From NCBI RefSeq assembly GCF_001543325.1, contig NZ_CP013355.1, positions 310,001 to 374,000 of the forward strand: a DNA stretch of 64,000 nt, given 5' to 3'. A model generated the notes under the pieces. The model did no database searches. It was not told where the DNA came from and worked only from the letters and a program-made list of their open reading frames with translations. The stretch is from Lutibacter profundi. GTDB taxonomy: Bacteria > Bacteroidota > Bacteroidia > Flavobacteriales > Flavobacteriaceae. This document shows positions 1 to 8,990 of this stretch, piece by piece; position 1 is the stretch's first letter, and each line of letters opens with the position of its first letter. Position numbers and translations under genes: made by a program.

Positions 1-2
1 GT

Positions 3-260
3 GAAGCTGTTATAAGAATTGCAGGTACTGCAATTGTTGTAGAACTGATGCGTAATGGAATGTCGCCATATGAAGCTTGTAAAGAAGCTGTAGCCAGAAT
101 TGTAAAAAAGCACAAAAATTTAACAAATTTACAAGTTGGCTTTTTAGCCTTAAACAAGTATGGGGAACATGGAGGATATAGTGTTTATAAAGGTTTTAAT
201 TACGCATTACAAACTAAAACTCAAACTAAAATGATTGATGCTAAATTTAATAGAAAATAG
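3..260 (+). CDS. glycosylasparaginase (N4-GlcNAc-asparaginase), C-terminal part, cut by window edge
   Basis: Only the last 85 or so codons are present; the frame is open from base 3 and stops at 258-260. The residues read GEAVIRIAGTAIVVELM and later LQVGFLALNKYGEHGGYSV, which match the C-terminal end of the beta chain of the Ntn-hydrolase family T2 (glycosylasparaginase). This family splits the N-glycosidic bond of GlcNAc-asparagine and, in Bacteroidota, is usually exported. The catalytic Thr lies upstream of the window and cannot be checked. An internal Met at base 48 is not a real start, because the family-specific sequence continues upstream of it. Confidence 0.7.
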   Translation, partial: EAVIRIAGTAIVVELMRNGMSPYEACKEAVARIVKKHKNLTNLQVGFLALNKYGEHGGYSVYKGFNYALQTKTQTKMIDAKFNRK

Positions 261-311
261 CACTAGACAATATTTAAAATAATTTAGCTTAAAAGATTAG
301 TATAGAAACTT

Positions 312-1613
312 TTACTTTTGATTAATCAGTCTGTAAATTAATAAAGCTGCACGTTGTGTTAATTCTTTAAAATGGTTTAAATCAATATATTCATTAGGGG
401 TGTGAGACCCTTTTCCCATAGTACCTAGTCCGTCTAAGCAATCTACATAATTAGCTACAAATGAAATATCTCCAGCTCCTCGTTTACTAGGGTCATAAGC
501 TTTAACATTTCCTTTTCCCATTGCCACACTAATAGCATCTAAAACACTTAAAATAGCATAATTTCCAGGTGTGGGTTTCATAGGAGGGTATTTTAATTGA
601 AAACTAATAGTTGCAGAAGTTTTAGGTAAATTAGTTGAAATAATAGCTTTCATTTTGGCAATTGTATTTTCAATTTGCTCATTAGTAAGGCATCTTAAAT
701 CTCCTTTAACAATCGCTTCTTGAGCTACAATATTTGTTTTGCCAAACATAGTTCCTTTAGACTGTGCACTGTCATAATTTACAATAGTACCTCCAACAAT
801 TGTTGCCGGATTAAATGTTAAGTTTTGTTCAGGTAATTCGTTGTAAAAATCATTGAGTATTCTAGACATTTCAAAAATAGCACCTGCACCAACTTTTTTT
901 GTAAATATACCTGATGAGTGTGCGCGAACTCCTTTCGTTTTGAGAATCCAACTTCCAGAGCTTCTTCTGGCTACTGTGGCGTAATTTAAACCAGTTGCTC
1001 CTTCAAATCCTAAAGCAATATCGCTGCGTTTACTTGCATCAATTAAATCCTTTCTGCTAATACTAAGTGGAAATCCAACTTTTTCTTCATCACCAGTAAA
1101 AGCAGCAATTATTTGAGTGTTTTTTAAAACTCCAGTTTCAGATAACGCTTTTAATGCATATAAAACAATAATGTTACCACCTTTAATATCTCCTACTCCT
1201 GGTCCATATAATTTATTTTTTTCTTTGCTTGCTTTTTGAAACGGACTATTTTCTTCAAAAACGGTATCTAAATGTCCAATTAACAAAAGTTTCTTTCCTT
1301 GAACATTTCCTGTATTTAATTCACAAAATAAATGCCCAGCTCTTTCCATTTCACTTGGCATAGGAATCCAAGTAGGTGTAAATCCAATTTTTTTGAATTC
1401 TTCAGAAAAAACAGACCCTACCTTTTCTACTCCCAATACGTTCATCGTTCCACTATTGATGTTTACCACTTTTTCTAAAAGTGTTAGTGCTTCATCATTA
1501 TTATTTACTACTTGTTTCAATATTTTTTTTTCAATTCGACTTAATTTTTGTGCGTTTACAGAAAAAATGTTTATAAAAAGAAGTAATGCTAGACTTAACT
1601 TTATGATTTTCAT
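312..1613 (-). CDS. secreted M20-family metallopeptidase (glutamate carboxypeptidase-like)
   Basis: A 433-residue zinc hydrolase with a signal peptide (residues 1-22, ending NAQ). The M20 metal-site motifs are present: LIGHLDTVF (His114, Asp116), PGVGDIKGGN (bridging Asp142), FTGDEEKVG (catalytic and ligand Glu at 176-177) and a late GSHTPNEYI with the last His. The layout is catalytic domain, inserted dimerization domain (about 220-340), then catalytic domain, as in carboxypeptidase G2. It probably trims a C-terminal residue from periplasmic peptides or folate-like compounds; the substrate is not readable from sequence. It is convergent with the glycosylasparaginase. I saw no clear promoter. 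Confidence 0.85.
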   Translation of the reverse strand: MKIIKLSLALLLFINIFSVNAQKLSRIEKKILKQVVNNNDEALTLLEKVVNINSGTMNVLGVEKVGSVFSEEFKKIGFTPTWIPMPSEMERAGHLFCELNTGNVQGKKLLLIGHLDTVFEENSPFQKASKEKNKLYGPGVGDIKGGNIIVLYALKALSETGVLKNTQIIAAFTGDEEKVGFPLSISRKDLIDASKRSDIALGFEGATGLNYATVARRSSGSWILKTKGVRAHSSGIFTKKVGAGAIFEMSRILNDFYNELPEQNLTFNPATIVGGTIVNYDSAQSKGTMFGKTNIVAQEAIVKGDLRCLTNEQIENTIAKMKAIISTNLPKTSATISFQLKYPPMKPTPGNYAILSVLDAISVAMGKGNVKAYDPSKRGAGDISFVANYVDCLDGLGTMGKGSHTPNEYIDLNHFKELTQRAALLIYRLINQK

Positions 1614-1782
1614 AAAAGATTGATATTTATTATTTTGGGTAAATTTAATAAAATTTAAACATATTTAAGAAGTATTTATAAACAGCTATTCATTTTTGAA
1701 AAAAAACTGAAAAGGCAATTTTATTTTTTATCAATATTGAATATATTCTGAAGAATAAGCAACATGTGTAAAGATAAATTTC

Positions 1783-1790
1783 TAAGTTTG
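1783..1790 (+). promoter_or_regulatory. -7 promoter box (TAAGTTTG) for guanine deaminase gene
   Basis: TAAGTTTG fits the Bacteroidota sigma-A -7 consensus TAnnTTTG and lies 42 bases before the ATG at 1832. No convincing -33 TTTG is seen at the expected distance. Confidence 0.5.
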
Positions 1791-1831
1791 CATATTAAGA
1801 AAAAAGAAGATAAATACACAGATTGTAAATA

Positions 1832-2308
1832 ATGAAAGAACAACATAATAAATTTATAAGAAGAGCTGTAGCGTTAGCAAATGAAGGTGTAAATTCAAAT
1901 TGCGGAGGCCCTTTTGGTGCGGTTGTAGTTAAAAACAATGAGATTATTGCAGAAGGATATAATAGTGTAACATCTGTGAATGACCCAACAGCACATGCTG
2001 AAATTGTAGCCATTAGAAAAGCTTGTAAAAAGCTAGGAACATTTCAATTAGATGATTGTATAATTTATACTTCATGTGAACCTTGTCCTATGTGCTTAGG
2101 AGCTATTTATTGGGCAAGGCCTAAAGAGGTTTACTATGCTTGTACACGAGAAGATGCTGCAGCGATTGATTTTGATGACCAATTTATTTACAATGAGATT
2201 GGTAAAAATATTAATGATCGTCAAATTAAGTTTACTCAAATTCTACAAAATGAAGCATTGCAAGTTTTTGAGAATTGGAAATCAAAGACTGATAAAACAG
2301 AATATTAA
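1832..2308 (+). CDS. guaD: guanine deaminase / nucleoside deaminase
   Basis: A 158-residue cytidine/deoxycytidylate deaminase-fold enzyme, the size of Bacillus GuaD (156). Zinc ligands and catalytic Glu are visible: HAE (His55, Glu57) and PCPMC (Cys85, Cys88). The alternative reading is a tRNA adenosine deaminase (TadA). The GGPFGAVVV segment, the TSCEPCPMCLGAIYWA block and the length fit GuaD better, and the xanthine dehydrogenase genes nearby make guanine-to-xanthine conversion the natural role. It is cytoplasmic and a single gene behind its own promoter. It ends four bases before the converging minus-strand membrane protein gene. Confidence 0.8.
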   Translation: MKEQHNKFIRRAVALANEGVNSNCGGPFGAVVVKNNEIIAEGYNSVTSVNDPTAHAEIVAIRKACKKLGTFQLDDCIIYTSCEPCPMCLGAIYWARPKEVYYACTREDAAAIDFDDQFIYNEIGKNINDRQIKFTQILQNEALQVFENWKSKTDKTEY

Positions 2309-2312
2309 ATTT

Positions 2313-2690
2313 TTAGAAAATAGTTTCACTTAAAGCATAATAAATAGCCATTAATGCTGAGAAAATAGCACTTGCTAAAAAACGCCAGTTTAGTGGCATT
2401 TTATTTTGAATACTATAATTTGCAATAAATGAAATTGGAATATTTGCAAGAAATGACCAAAGTGCTATTTCTAGTAAATGGCTGTTAATAGCATTGAAAT
2501 TTCCTGAAAATAATTTGATGAATAATAAGTGCCTTCCTATCCACAACGGATTAAAGTATGCAATTGCCAACCCTGTTTTAGCCAACGTTAGTTTTATACC
2601 TGAATATAACTTCGTTTTTTGTACTATCCAGTTAAAGTAATTAGGAATTTCAAATGCGTATAGCGTAGCACCAATAAATACCATACCCAT
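2313..2690 (-). CDS. membrane protein, possibly Mpv17/PMP22-like, with doubtful start
   Basis: From the only in-frame ATG this is 125 residues with several hydrophobic segments and the blocks FEIPNYFNWI, FNPLWIGRH and ANIPISFIANY. The spacing recalls the Mpv17/PMP22 family of small membrane proteins (usually 160-180 residues). This is a weak resemblance. The frame stays open upstream to base 2811 and codes for LKGAIIYSAGDTIAALFLNE, which looks like a genuine N-terminal part with the family's GD motif, yet it contains no ATG, GTG or TTG. Either translation starts at a rare codon (ATT) or the original start has been lost. Function unknown. Confidence 0.45.
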   Translation of the reverse strand: MGMVFIGATLYAFEIPNYFNWIVQKTKLYSGIKLTLAKTGLAIAYFNPLWIGRHLLFIKLFSGNFNAINSHLLEIALWSFLANIPISFIANYSIQNKMPLNWRFLASAIFSALMAIYYALSETIF

Positions 2691-2821
2691 GAAGCGACTC
2701 CAAGAAAATTCATTTAAAAATAGGGCCGCAATTGTGTCTCCTGCACTATAAATAATAGCACCTTTTAGAATGTTTGATTTGGTATAATGTAGTTTGATAA
2801 TTGAAATGTTTTAAATAGTGA

Positions 2822-5083
2822 TTATTCCTCGTACAATCCCATCAACACCTTTTCAGGTGTAAAAGGAGCATCAAATTTTAGTTGATAGTTAGGGTTGAAT
2901 TCTTTTACTGCATTTTGAATGGCAAAATAAGCACCAATACCATACATTAATGGAGGTTCACCAACAGCTTTAGATTTGAATATGGCCTGCTCGTTTCCAA
3001 GAGTTTTAAGAGGGAGTACTTCAATTGTTTTTGGAGCAGAGAACACATCTGGAACTTTGTATGTAGATAATGCATTTGAAAGTAATTGCCCTTGTTCATT
3101 ATAGGAAATTTCTTCTAAAGTCATCCAGCCAATTCCTTGTACCAAAGCACCTTCAACCTGACCTACATCAATACCAATATTCATGCTTTTCCCAAAATCA
3201 TGTACAATTTTCACAGCATCAATTTCATAAGTACCTCTAAGGCAATCTACCGTAACAATAGTAATTGCCGTTCCATATACGTGATATGCAAAAGGATGTC
3301 CTTTTTCTTTGGATTTATCAAAATGAATAATAGGAGTTGCATAATGCGCATTTTCTGAAAGAGCAACACGTTCAAACATAGCCTGTTCAACCACTTTTTC
3401 CCAAGTGAGAGAAGTTTGCTGTTGGTTAGCATATATCATGTTATTTTTAAATTCAATAACATCCTTATCAACAGCTAATAGTGCAGATGCAACAGTTGTT
3501 AACCTGTCAATTAAAGAATTACATGCTTTTAAAACTGCTTTTCCATTTAAATCGGCTGTAGCACTTGCAGCTGTAGGAGAAGTGTTGGCAACTCTTGTTG
3601 TATTTGTAGTTTCCAATTTAACTTTAGAAGTGCTAATACCTAATGTTTCTGAAGCTACTTGTAGCATTTTTGTATTCACACTTTGTCCCATTTCAACAGC
3701 TCCTGTACTTACTCCAACACTACCATCTTGGTAAATATGAATTAAAGCTCTTGCATGGTTCATAGGTGTATTGGTAAATGAAATACCAAAAGTAATTGGC
3801 ATAAAAGACAATCCTTTTTTGTATTGTGCATTTTTATTGTTGAAATTTACTATTTCTTCTTCTAATTTAGCTGAATTAAAGTTGCTTTTTGCAGATGTCC
3901 AGCTATTTTTAATTTCAACTTGCGTTGCTATTTGACCATACGAAAACTCATCATTTTCACTAAGTAAATTTAGCTCTTGAATTTTCTTTTTATTGACTCC
4001 TATTTCTTCAGCTGCTTTGGCAATTGCAGCTTCAATAACAAACATTCCTTGTGGTCCTCCAAAACCTCTAAAAGCTGTATTTGGCGGTAAATTTGTTTTA
4101 CAGCTATGTACAGTTGTAGTTACATTGGGAATAAAGTAACTGTTGGTTGCGTGAAACAAGGTGCGCTCTGCAATTGCAGGTGATAAATCTGCTGCAGCTC
4201 CTGAATTTTGAAGAAATTCAACTTCAAAAGCTTGAATTTTCAACTCTTTAGACAATCCAATTTTAAAAGTAGATTCATACGGATGACGTTTCCCTGTCAT
4301 ACGTAAATCATCGTGGCGATTTAAAATGTATTTTACAGGCTTTTTCAAATTTTGTACCGCAACAGCAGCCATAACCGCCCAAGGTGTTGCCTGATCTTCT
4401 TTTCCTCCAAAACCACCTCCTAAACGAATAACATCAACTTCAATTTTATGCATAGAGACACCTAACACCTTCGCAACTGTTTTTTGAACTGAAGTTGGGC
4501 CTTGTGTTGAAGAAGTAATTTTAATGTTTCCATTTTCCATAGGAATAGCGTAACAACCTTGAGTTTCTAAATACAAATGTTCTTGTCCGTTAGAAAAAGT
4601 TTCACCTTCAATTACATACTTGCAATTTGAAAAGGAAGTGGTTGTATTTCCTAATTTAAATGAACGAGGAGCATTGATAAAACTACCTTTTTCTTTTGCC
4701 TCTTTCGCTGTGGTAATAACAGGTTTTTCATCAATTTCAATGGTAATAAGAGCTCTTGATTTTTTTGCAATAGCTTCAGATGTTGCAACAATAAAAGCAA
4801 TAGGCTGCCCTATAAAATGCACTTCACCTTCTGCCCACAAAGGTTCATCAGGTATAATACCGCCAATTTGATTTTCCCCTAAAATATCTTTATACGTAAA
4901 TATTTTTACCACACCTTCTAAACTTTCCGCTGTAGAATAATCTATATTTTTTATGGTTCCATGTGCTTTTGGGGAATCAAATGTTACGCCATATAAGGTA
5001 CCTTGTAAGGTAGTAATGTCATCTACAAAAAGAGATTCACCTCTAACGTGTCCAAAGGAATCTATATTTTTCATTGTTTTCAT
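2822..5083 (-). CDS. xdhB: xanthine dehydrogenase, molybdenum-binding subunit
   Basis: 753 residues, the usual size of the separate molybdopterin subunit of Rhodobacter-type XDH (about 777). Visible cofactor and catalytic motifs are GGGFGGKEDQ (about 222-231), the RGFGGPQG arginine loop (339-346) that contacts the purine, and AVGEPPL near the C terminus, whose Glu (about 709) is the general base. It oxidizes hypoxanthine/xanthine towards urate. It overlaps the upstream Fe-S/FAD subunit gene by 4 bases (ATGA), so the two are translationally coupled. A second ATG three codons in (MKTMKN) could also serve. No XdhC insertion factor gene is in the window. Confidence 0.88.
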   Translation of the reverse strand: MKTMKNIDSFGHVRGESLFVDDITTLQGTLYGVTFDSPKAHGTIKNIDYSTAESLEGVVKIFTYKDILGENQIGGIIPDEPLWAEGEVHFIGQPIAFIVATSEAIAKKSRALITIEIDEKPVITTAKEAKEKGSFINAPRSFKLGNTTTSFSNCKYVIEGETFSNGQEHLYLETQGCYAIPMENGNIKITSSTQGPTSVQKTVAKVLGVSMHKIEVDVIRLGGGFGGKEDQATPWAVMAAVAVQNLKKPVKYILNRHDDLRMTGKRHPYESTFKIGLSKELKIQAFEVEFLQNSGAAADLSPAIAERTLFHATNSYFIPNVTTTVHSCKTNLPPNTAFRGFGGPQGMFVIEAAIAKAAEEIGVNKKKIQELNLLSENDEFSYGQIATQVEIKNSWTSAKSNFNSAKLEEEIVNFNNKNAQYKKGLSFMPITFGISFTNTPMNHARALIHIYQDGSVGVSTGAVEMGQSVNTKMLQVASETLGISTSKVKLETTNTTRVANTSPTAASATADLNGKAVLKACNSLIDRLTTVASALLAVDKDVIEFKNNMIYANQQQTSLTWEKVVEQAMFERVALSENAHYATPIIHFDKSKEKGHPFAYHVYGTAITIVTVDCLRGTYEIDAVKIVHDFGKSMNIGIDVGQVEGALVQGIGWMTLEEISYNEQGQLLSNALSTYKVPDVFSAPKTIEVLPLKTLGNEQAIFKSKAVGEPPLMYGIGAYFAIQNAVKEFNPNYQLKFDAPFTPEKVLMGLYEE

Positions 5084-6480
5084 TTGGATACTAAGTTTTG
5101 AAAATTAATTAGTTGAGGAAATAATGTAATAAAATGTGCATAAAAAAGTTGTTTGGCTAGTGCCCGCTTGTATGTTTCAGTTCCTCTAACATCGCTGATA
5201 GGGTTAATTTCAGACTGCAGAACTTTTTCAGCTTCTTTTATAGTAGATATGCCAATAGTTTTGTTTTTTAAAAATTGGTTGGTTTTTGAAAGATATTTTG
5301 GAATTGGAGCCACACCGCCCATAGAAAAGTGAGCATAAGAAATAACATTGTTTTTAGCTGCAATTTCACAGGCAGCATTCACAGTAGCAATATCCAAATG
5401 GGTTCGTTTGCTAACTTTTTCAAAATTAAAATTAGCTATTGGAATATTAAATGAGATAGCTACAATTAATTCACCTTCTTTCAAATCTACAACTTTGTAA
5501 TCTTTGTGAAATTCTTGAAATGGTATTTTTCGCACACTACCACTTGTATGTTGTAAGGTTAGTTCACTGTTTAATGCTAAAAAAAAGATAGACATATCTC
5601 CAATAGGTGAGGCATTTACAAAATTACCACCTAAAGTTCCCATATTTCTAATTTGTTCAGAAGAAATTAGTTTCAGAAACTTTTTCAGTGAAGGGAAAAT
5701 AGTATTTAATTGTTCGTTTTGTAAAATCTCTGTTGCGGTTGTATTGGCACCAATAATACATTTATCTTTAGTGAATACAATACCTTTTAACGCTTTTTCA
5801 TCAGAAATTAAATGTACTTTTTCTTCTGAAAGTTGATCGGCATTGCGGACATACACGTCTGTTCCATTAGCTACAATTGTTCCTCTTTTGGCTAACTCAA
5901 TTGGTTGTAGCCGTTGTAATTTTTGAGGAATTTCTTTAAAATAAGTAGGTAAAAAACCTTCCTCAATTAACCAAGAAATAGAGTTGTTACTGTCTTTACC
6001 TAGTAGTTTTTGGTCTATTGAGTTAGCCGCTTTTTCAATAGATTTATACCCTGTACATCTGCAAATATTACCACTAATAGCATCATTACAAGTTGAAGTT
6101 GTTTGTGGCGACTTTTCTAGTGCGTAACCAACTAAAGAAACTACAAACCCAGGCGTGCAATAGCCACATTGAGTAGCGTAATTATCGGCCATTTTCTTTT
6201 GTGTGAAATTTAAATTTTTAGGTAAATTAATTCCTTCAATGGTTACAATATGTTTTCCATTCGCATTTCCTAAAGGTGAAATACAAGAAGTAATACTTTT
6301 ATAGGTAATTTGGGAGTTATTTAAAGTGCCAACTAAAACTGTACAGGCTCCACAATCACCCTCTCTACAACCAATTTTTGTTCCTTTTAATTGTTGATGG
6401 TCTCTAATAAAATCGACCAAAGTTATTCCCGCATTTGCGGTTGTTTTAATAACTTCGTTGTTTAATATAAATTGTATCAT
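5080..6480 (-). CDS. xdhA: xanthine dehydrogenase, fused 2Fe-2S and FAD subunit
   Basis: 466 residues, matching Rhodobacter XdhA (about 460), in which the iron-sulfur and flavin domains are one chain. The N-terminal plant-type 2Fe-2S cluster uses Cys38, 43, 46 and 66 (CREGDCGAC and CISPLG). The second cluster uses CGYC and CRC, in QCGYCTPGF and ICRCTGYKSI. The FAD domain follows, with IVANGTDVYV and the signature MGTLGGNFVNASPIGD near residues 280-296. It passes electrons from the Mo site of the partner to NAD or another acceptor. First gene of a two-gene operon; promoter not recognised. Confidence 0.88.
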   Translation of the reverse strand: MIQFILNNEVIKTTANAGITLVDFIRDHQQLKGTKIGCREGDCGACTVLVGTLNNSQITYKSITSCISPLGNANGKHIVTIEGINLPKNLNFTQKKMADNYATQCGYCTPGFVVSLVGYALEKSPQTTSTCNDAISGNICRCTGYKSIEKAANSIDQKLLGKDSNNSISWLIEEGFLPTYFKEIPQKLQRLQPIELAKRGTIVANGTDVYVRNADQLSEEKVHLISDEKALKGIVFTKDKCIIGANTTATEILQNEQLNTIFPSLKKFLKLISSEQIRNMGTLGGNFVNASPIGDMSIFFLALNSELTLQHTSGSVRKIPFQEFHKDYKVVDLKEGELIVAISFNIPIANFNFEKVSKRTHLDIATVNAACEIAAKNNVISYAHFSMGGVAPIPKYLSKTNQFLKNKTIGISTIKEAEKVLQSEINPISDVRGTETYKRALAKQLFYAHFITLFPQLINFQNLVSK

Positions 6481-6644
6481 AAGCTAAGGGGCAATGTACT
6501 AAAAAGTATAAAGCCTAAAAATTATTTCAACTATTTTTTTTGTAATATTTATTTCATTTGGAAGTATAATTTGTATTTTTATTAAGGTTATTTAAGTGGT
6601 TATATTGTTTCTATATTTTTTTGCATTTTTGTAATTGTAAATGC

Positions 6645-6652
6645 TATATTTG
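6645..6652 (+). promoter_or_regulatory. -7 promoter box (TATATTTG) for ychF
   Basis: TATATTTG matches TAnnTTTG, 20 bases before the ATG at 6672. TTG triplets lie upstream in the T-rich stretch at 6621-6631, where a -33 element would be expected. Confidence 0.55.
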
Positions 6653-6671
6653 CAGCGCTAAAAATAAAATT

Positions 6672-7766
6672 ATGAAGGCAGGAATTGTAGGATTACCAAA
6701 TGTAGGAAAATCAACCTTATTTAATTGTTTATCAAATGCAAAAGCACAAAGTGCAAACTTTCCATTTTGTACTATTGAACCAAATATAGGAGTTGTAAAT
6801 GTCCCAGATGATAGATTGGTAAAATTAGAAGAATTGGTAAATCCTGAACGTGTATTACCTGCAACAGTTGATATTGTTGATATTGCCGGATTGGTACGTG
6901 GAGCAAGTAAAGGAGAAGGCTTAGGAAACCAGTTTTTAGCTAATATTAGAGAAACTGATGCTATTATTCATGTAGTTCGTTGCTTTGATAATGATAATAT
7001 AATTCATGTTGATACTACTATTGATCCAGTAAGAGATAAAGAAACTATTGACATAGAATTACAGTTAAAAGACTTAGAATCTTTAGAAAAAAGAATAGAT
7101 CGTGTTAAAAAAAATGCGAGAACAGGAAATAAAGAAGCTCAAAAAGAGCTGGATGTGCTGGAAAAAGTAAAAGCAGGCTTGGAATCAGCAGTTTCAGTAA
7201 GAGCCATTGAATTATTAGATAAAGAGCGTGAAGAGTATATTAAGCCATTACAGCTAATTACTGATAAACCTGTATTGTATGTTTGTAATGTAGATGAAAA
7301 CTCAGCAGTTGATGGCAATGATTATGTAAAAGTATTAAAAGAAGCTGTGAAAGATGAAAATGCCGAAGTTATTATTTTAGCCGTAGGAACAGAAGCTGAC
7401 ATTACTGAATTAGAAACATTTGAAGAGCGTCAACTATTTTTAGAAGATTTAGGTTTAGAAGAACCTGGAGCTTCCGTTTTAATTAGGGCTGCTTATAAAT
7501 TATTAAACTTACAAACCTATTTTACGGCTGGAGTAAAAGAAGTACGTGCTTGGACTATAAACATTGGAGACACAGCACCACAAGCAGCAGGTGTTATTCA
7601 TACTGATTTTGAAAAAGGATTTATTCGTGCTGAAGTTATAACCTATAACGATTTTGTTGCTTATGGTAGCGAAGCTAAAGTTAAAGAAGCTGGTAAAATG
7701 CGCGTTGAAGGAAAAGAATACATTGTAAAAGATGGAGATATGATGAATTTTCGTTTTAATGTTTAG
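6672..7766 (+). CDS. ychF: redox-regulated ATPase/GTPase YchF (Obg-like)
   Basis: 364 residues, the family length (363 in E. coli). Motifs are P-loop GLPNVGKST at the N terminus, switch-[12 protein letters not shown], and NVDE in place of the usual NKxD, which is typical of this ATP-preferring Obg-family member. The C-terminal TGS domain includes [12 protein letters not shown] and [13 protein letters not shown]. The frame is open upstream to 6621, but the start at 6672 gives the canonical [10 protein letters not shown] beginning and sits just after the promoter box. It is a cytoplasmic protein linked to ribosomes and oxidative-stress control. Confidence 0.93.
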   Translation: MKAGIVGLPNVGKSTLFNCLSNAKAQSANFPFCTIEPNIGVVNVPDDRLVKLEELVNPERVLPATVDIVDIAGLVRGASKGEGLGNQFLANIRETDAIIHVVRCFDNDNIIHVDTTIDPVRDKETIDIELQLKDLESLEKRIDRVKKNARTGNKEAQKELDVLEKVKAGLESAVSVRAIELLDKEREEYIKPLQLITDKPVLYVCNVDENSAVDGNDYVKVLKEAVKDENAEVIILAVGTEADITELETFEERQLFLEDLGLEEPGASVLIRAAYKLLNLQTYFTAGVKEVRAWTINIGDTAPQAAGVIHTDFEKGFIRAEVITYNDFVAYGSEAKVKEAGKMRVEGKEYIVKDGDMMNFRFNV

Positions 7767-7853
7767 TAGTTGCTATTCCTTCTCTCTTAAATATGAAATT
7801 CTTTTAAGGAGTTGTTTTTAGAACAAAAATGGTTTAAAAAGAATATTGGAAAA

Positions 7854-8573
7854 TCAATTAAAAAGGTTCCATTGCAATCCTAGTTGAAATGTATAATAAC
7901 GTGTATCCCAATGTGGCCCAAATCTAAAAGGGAACCATCTTCCTGATGTATCTACAAACCAACCATTTTTATTTGCTAATGTATCTATGTCTCTGGTGAG
8001 TAAATAATTAAATTCTAATAAAGCTCTTACTCTTTTTGTTATAGGTAATGAAAGACTGTAAGACAATTTAAATGCAGCTCTCCATTGTGTTCTTCCTTGT
8101 TCTACTTCTGTTAATGTTTCTCCAATTCCTATTCCCAAAAAGGAATATTTCTCTGATGATTGATTACTGTCTTTACCCAAAAAAGGGAAACGATACTTAC
8201 GCAGAACACTGAAGAAAAAAGCTTCTCTACCTTGTTCTATCCTATAGAAAGGAGGAAGCTCATTAGTCAAAAACTCATTAGCTTCACTTATATGTTCCCA
8301 TCCATAATAGTCTAACCTAACTCCATATTTTTTAAAATAATAAGTTGCATTTATATTAAAAATTGGAGTAACAGATGAATGTACTTCTGTGGTTTTTATG
8401 TTCTCTTCTAAAATACCATCTTGATATCGTCTAAATTTAAGATCTTGCCTTCCAGGTATTTGAATACCGTAAGATGAGCCAATAGAAAATTGAGCGTAAG
8501 TTGATTCTGCAAAAAGTATAAAGATTAGGACTAATAGTGTAGAAACAAAAGTATTTTTTTTAAATTTACTCAT
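7854..8573 (-). CDS. exported hypothetical protein, probable outer-membrane beta-barrel
   Basis: 239 residues, with a signal peptide (about 1-27, ending TYAQ). The mature part has alternating hydrophobic/polar stretches and ends in an aromatic-rich strand (YYTFQLGLQWNLF), as outer-membrane barrels do. I do not recognise a named family. Single gene between ychF and parE, convergent with ychF. Confidence 0.6.
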   Translation of the reverse strand: MSKFKKNTFVSTLLVLIFILFAESTYAQFSIGSSYGIQIPGRQDLKFRRYQDGILEENIKTTEVHSSVTPIFNINATYYFKKYGVRLDYYGWEHISEANEFLTNELPPFYRIEQGREAFFFSVLRKYRFPFLGKDSNQSSEKYSFLGIGIGETLTEVEQGRTQWRAAFKLSYSLSLPITKRVRALLEFNYLLTRDIDTLANKNGWFVDTSGRWFPFRFGPHWDTRYYTFQLGLQWNLFN

Positions 8574-8990
8574 TATAGCTATGGCTTTTTATATTCATAT
8601 TTATATTGGTACAAAATGCCATTACCGCATAAATAAATAGAATTATTTTGATATAAACATTTAAAGCTTACGAATATTGTATAAAAAGTAAAATAAGTTT
8701 TATAAATTTTAAAGCATCTAAATTCTATTTTCATAGCATCAATGGTAGTGCAAAAAGAAGAAACAGAATGTTAATGAACTACTATACTTGTAGAGGTTAG
8801 ATAATTTTGAGGGTAATTTTGGTTAAACTTATTAGGAATCATCTCCATTAATTTTTTTAATTTATTTCTTCATTACACTCGCAACAAAGTTTATACAACT
8901 TAGTTGTTGATAATTATTTTAATAGACTTCTTTTTATATTTTAAGTCAAAATTGTACTTTAGCGACTCTTCAAGAATATTATAGAAATAA
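8574..8990. other. 417-base intergenic region between an outer-membrane gene and parE
   Basis: Divergent promoter region. Apart from the parE -7 box at 8955-8962 I see no RNA gene, repeat or ORF of interest. Confidence 0.6.
8955..8962 (+). promoter_or_regulatory. -7 promoter box (TACTTTAG) for parE
   Basis: One mismatch from TAnnTTTG and followed by C as in the other boxes here; 28 bases before the parE ATG. Confidence 0.45.

Noticed and set aside
3405-3734. 109-codon ORF opposite the xanthine dehydrogenase gene
   Set aside because: A shadow frame on the strand opposite a strongly conserved enzyme gene.
7780-7820. Terminator after ychF
   Set aside because: CTCTTAAA and TTTTAAGGAG can pair only imperfectly and no T run follows.
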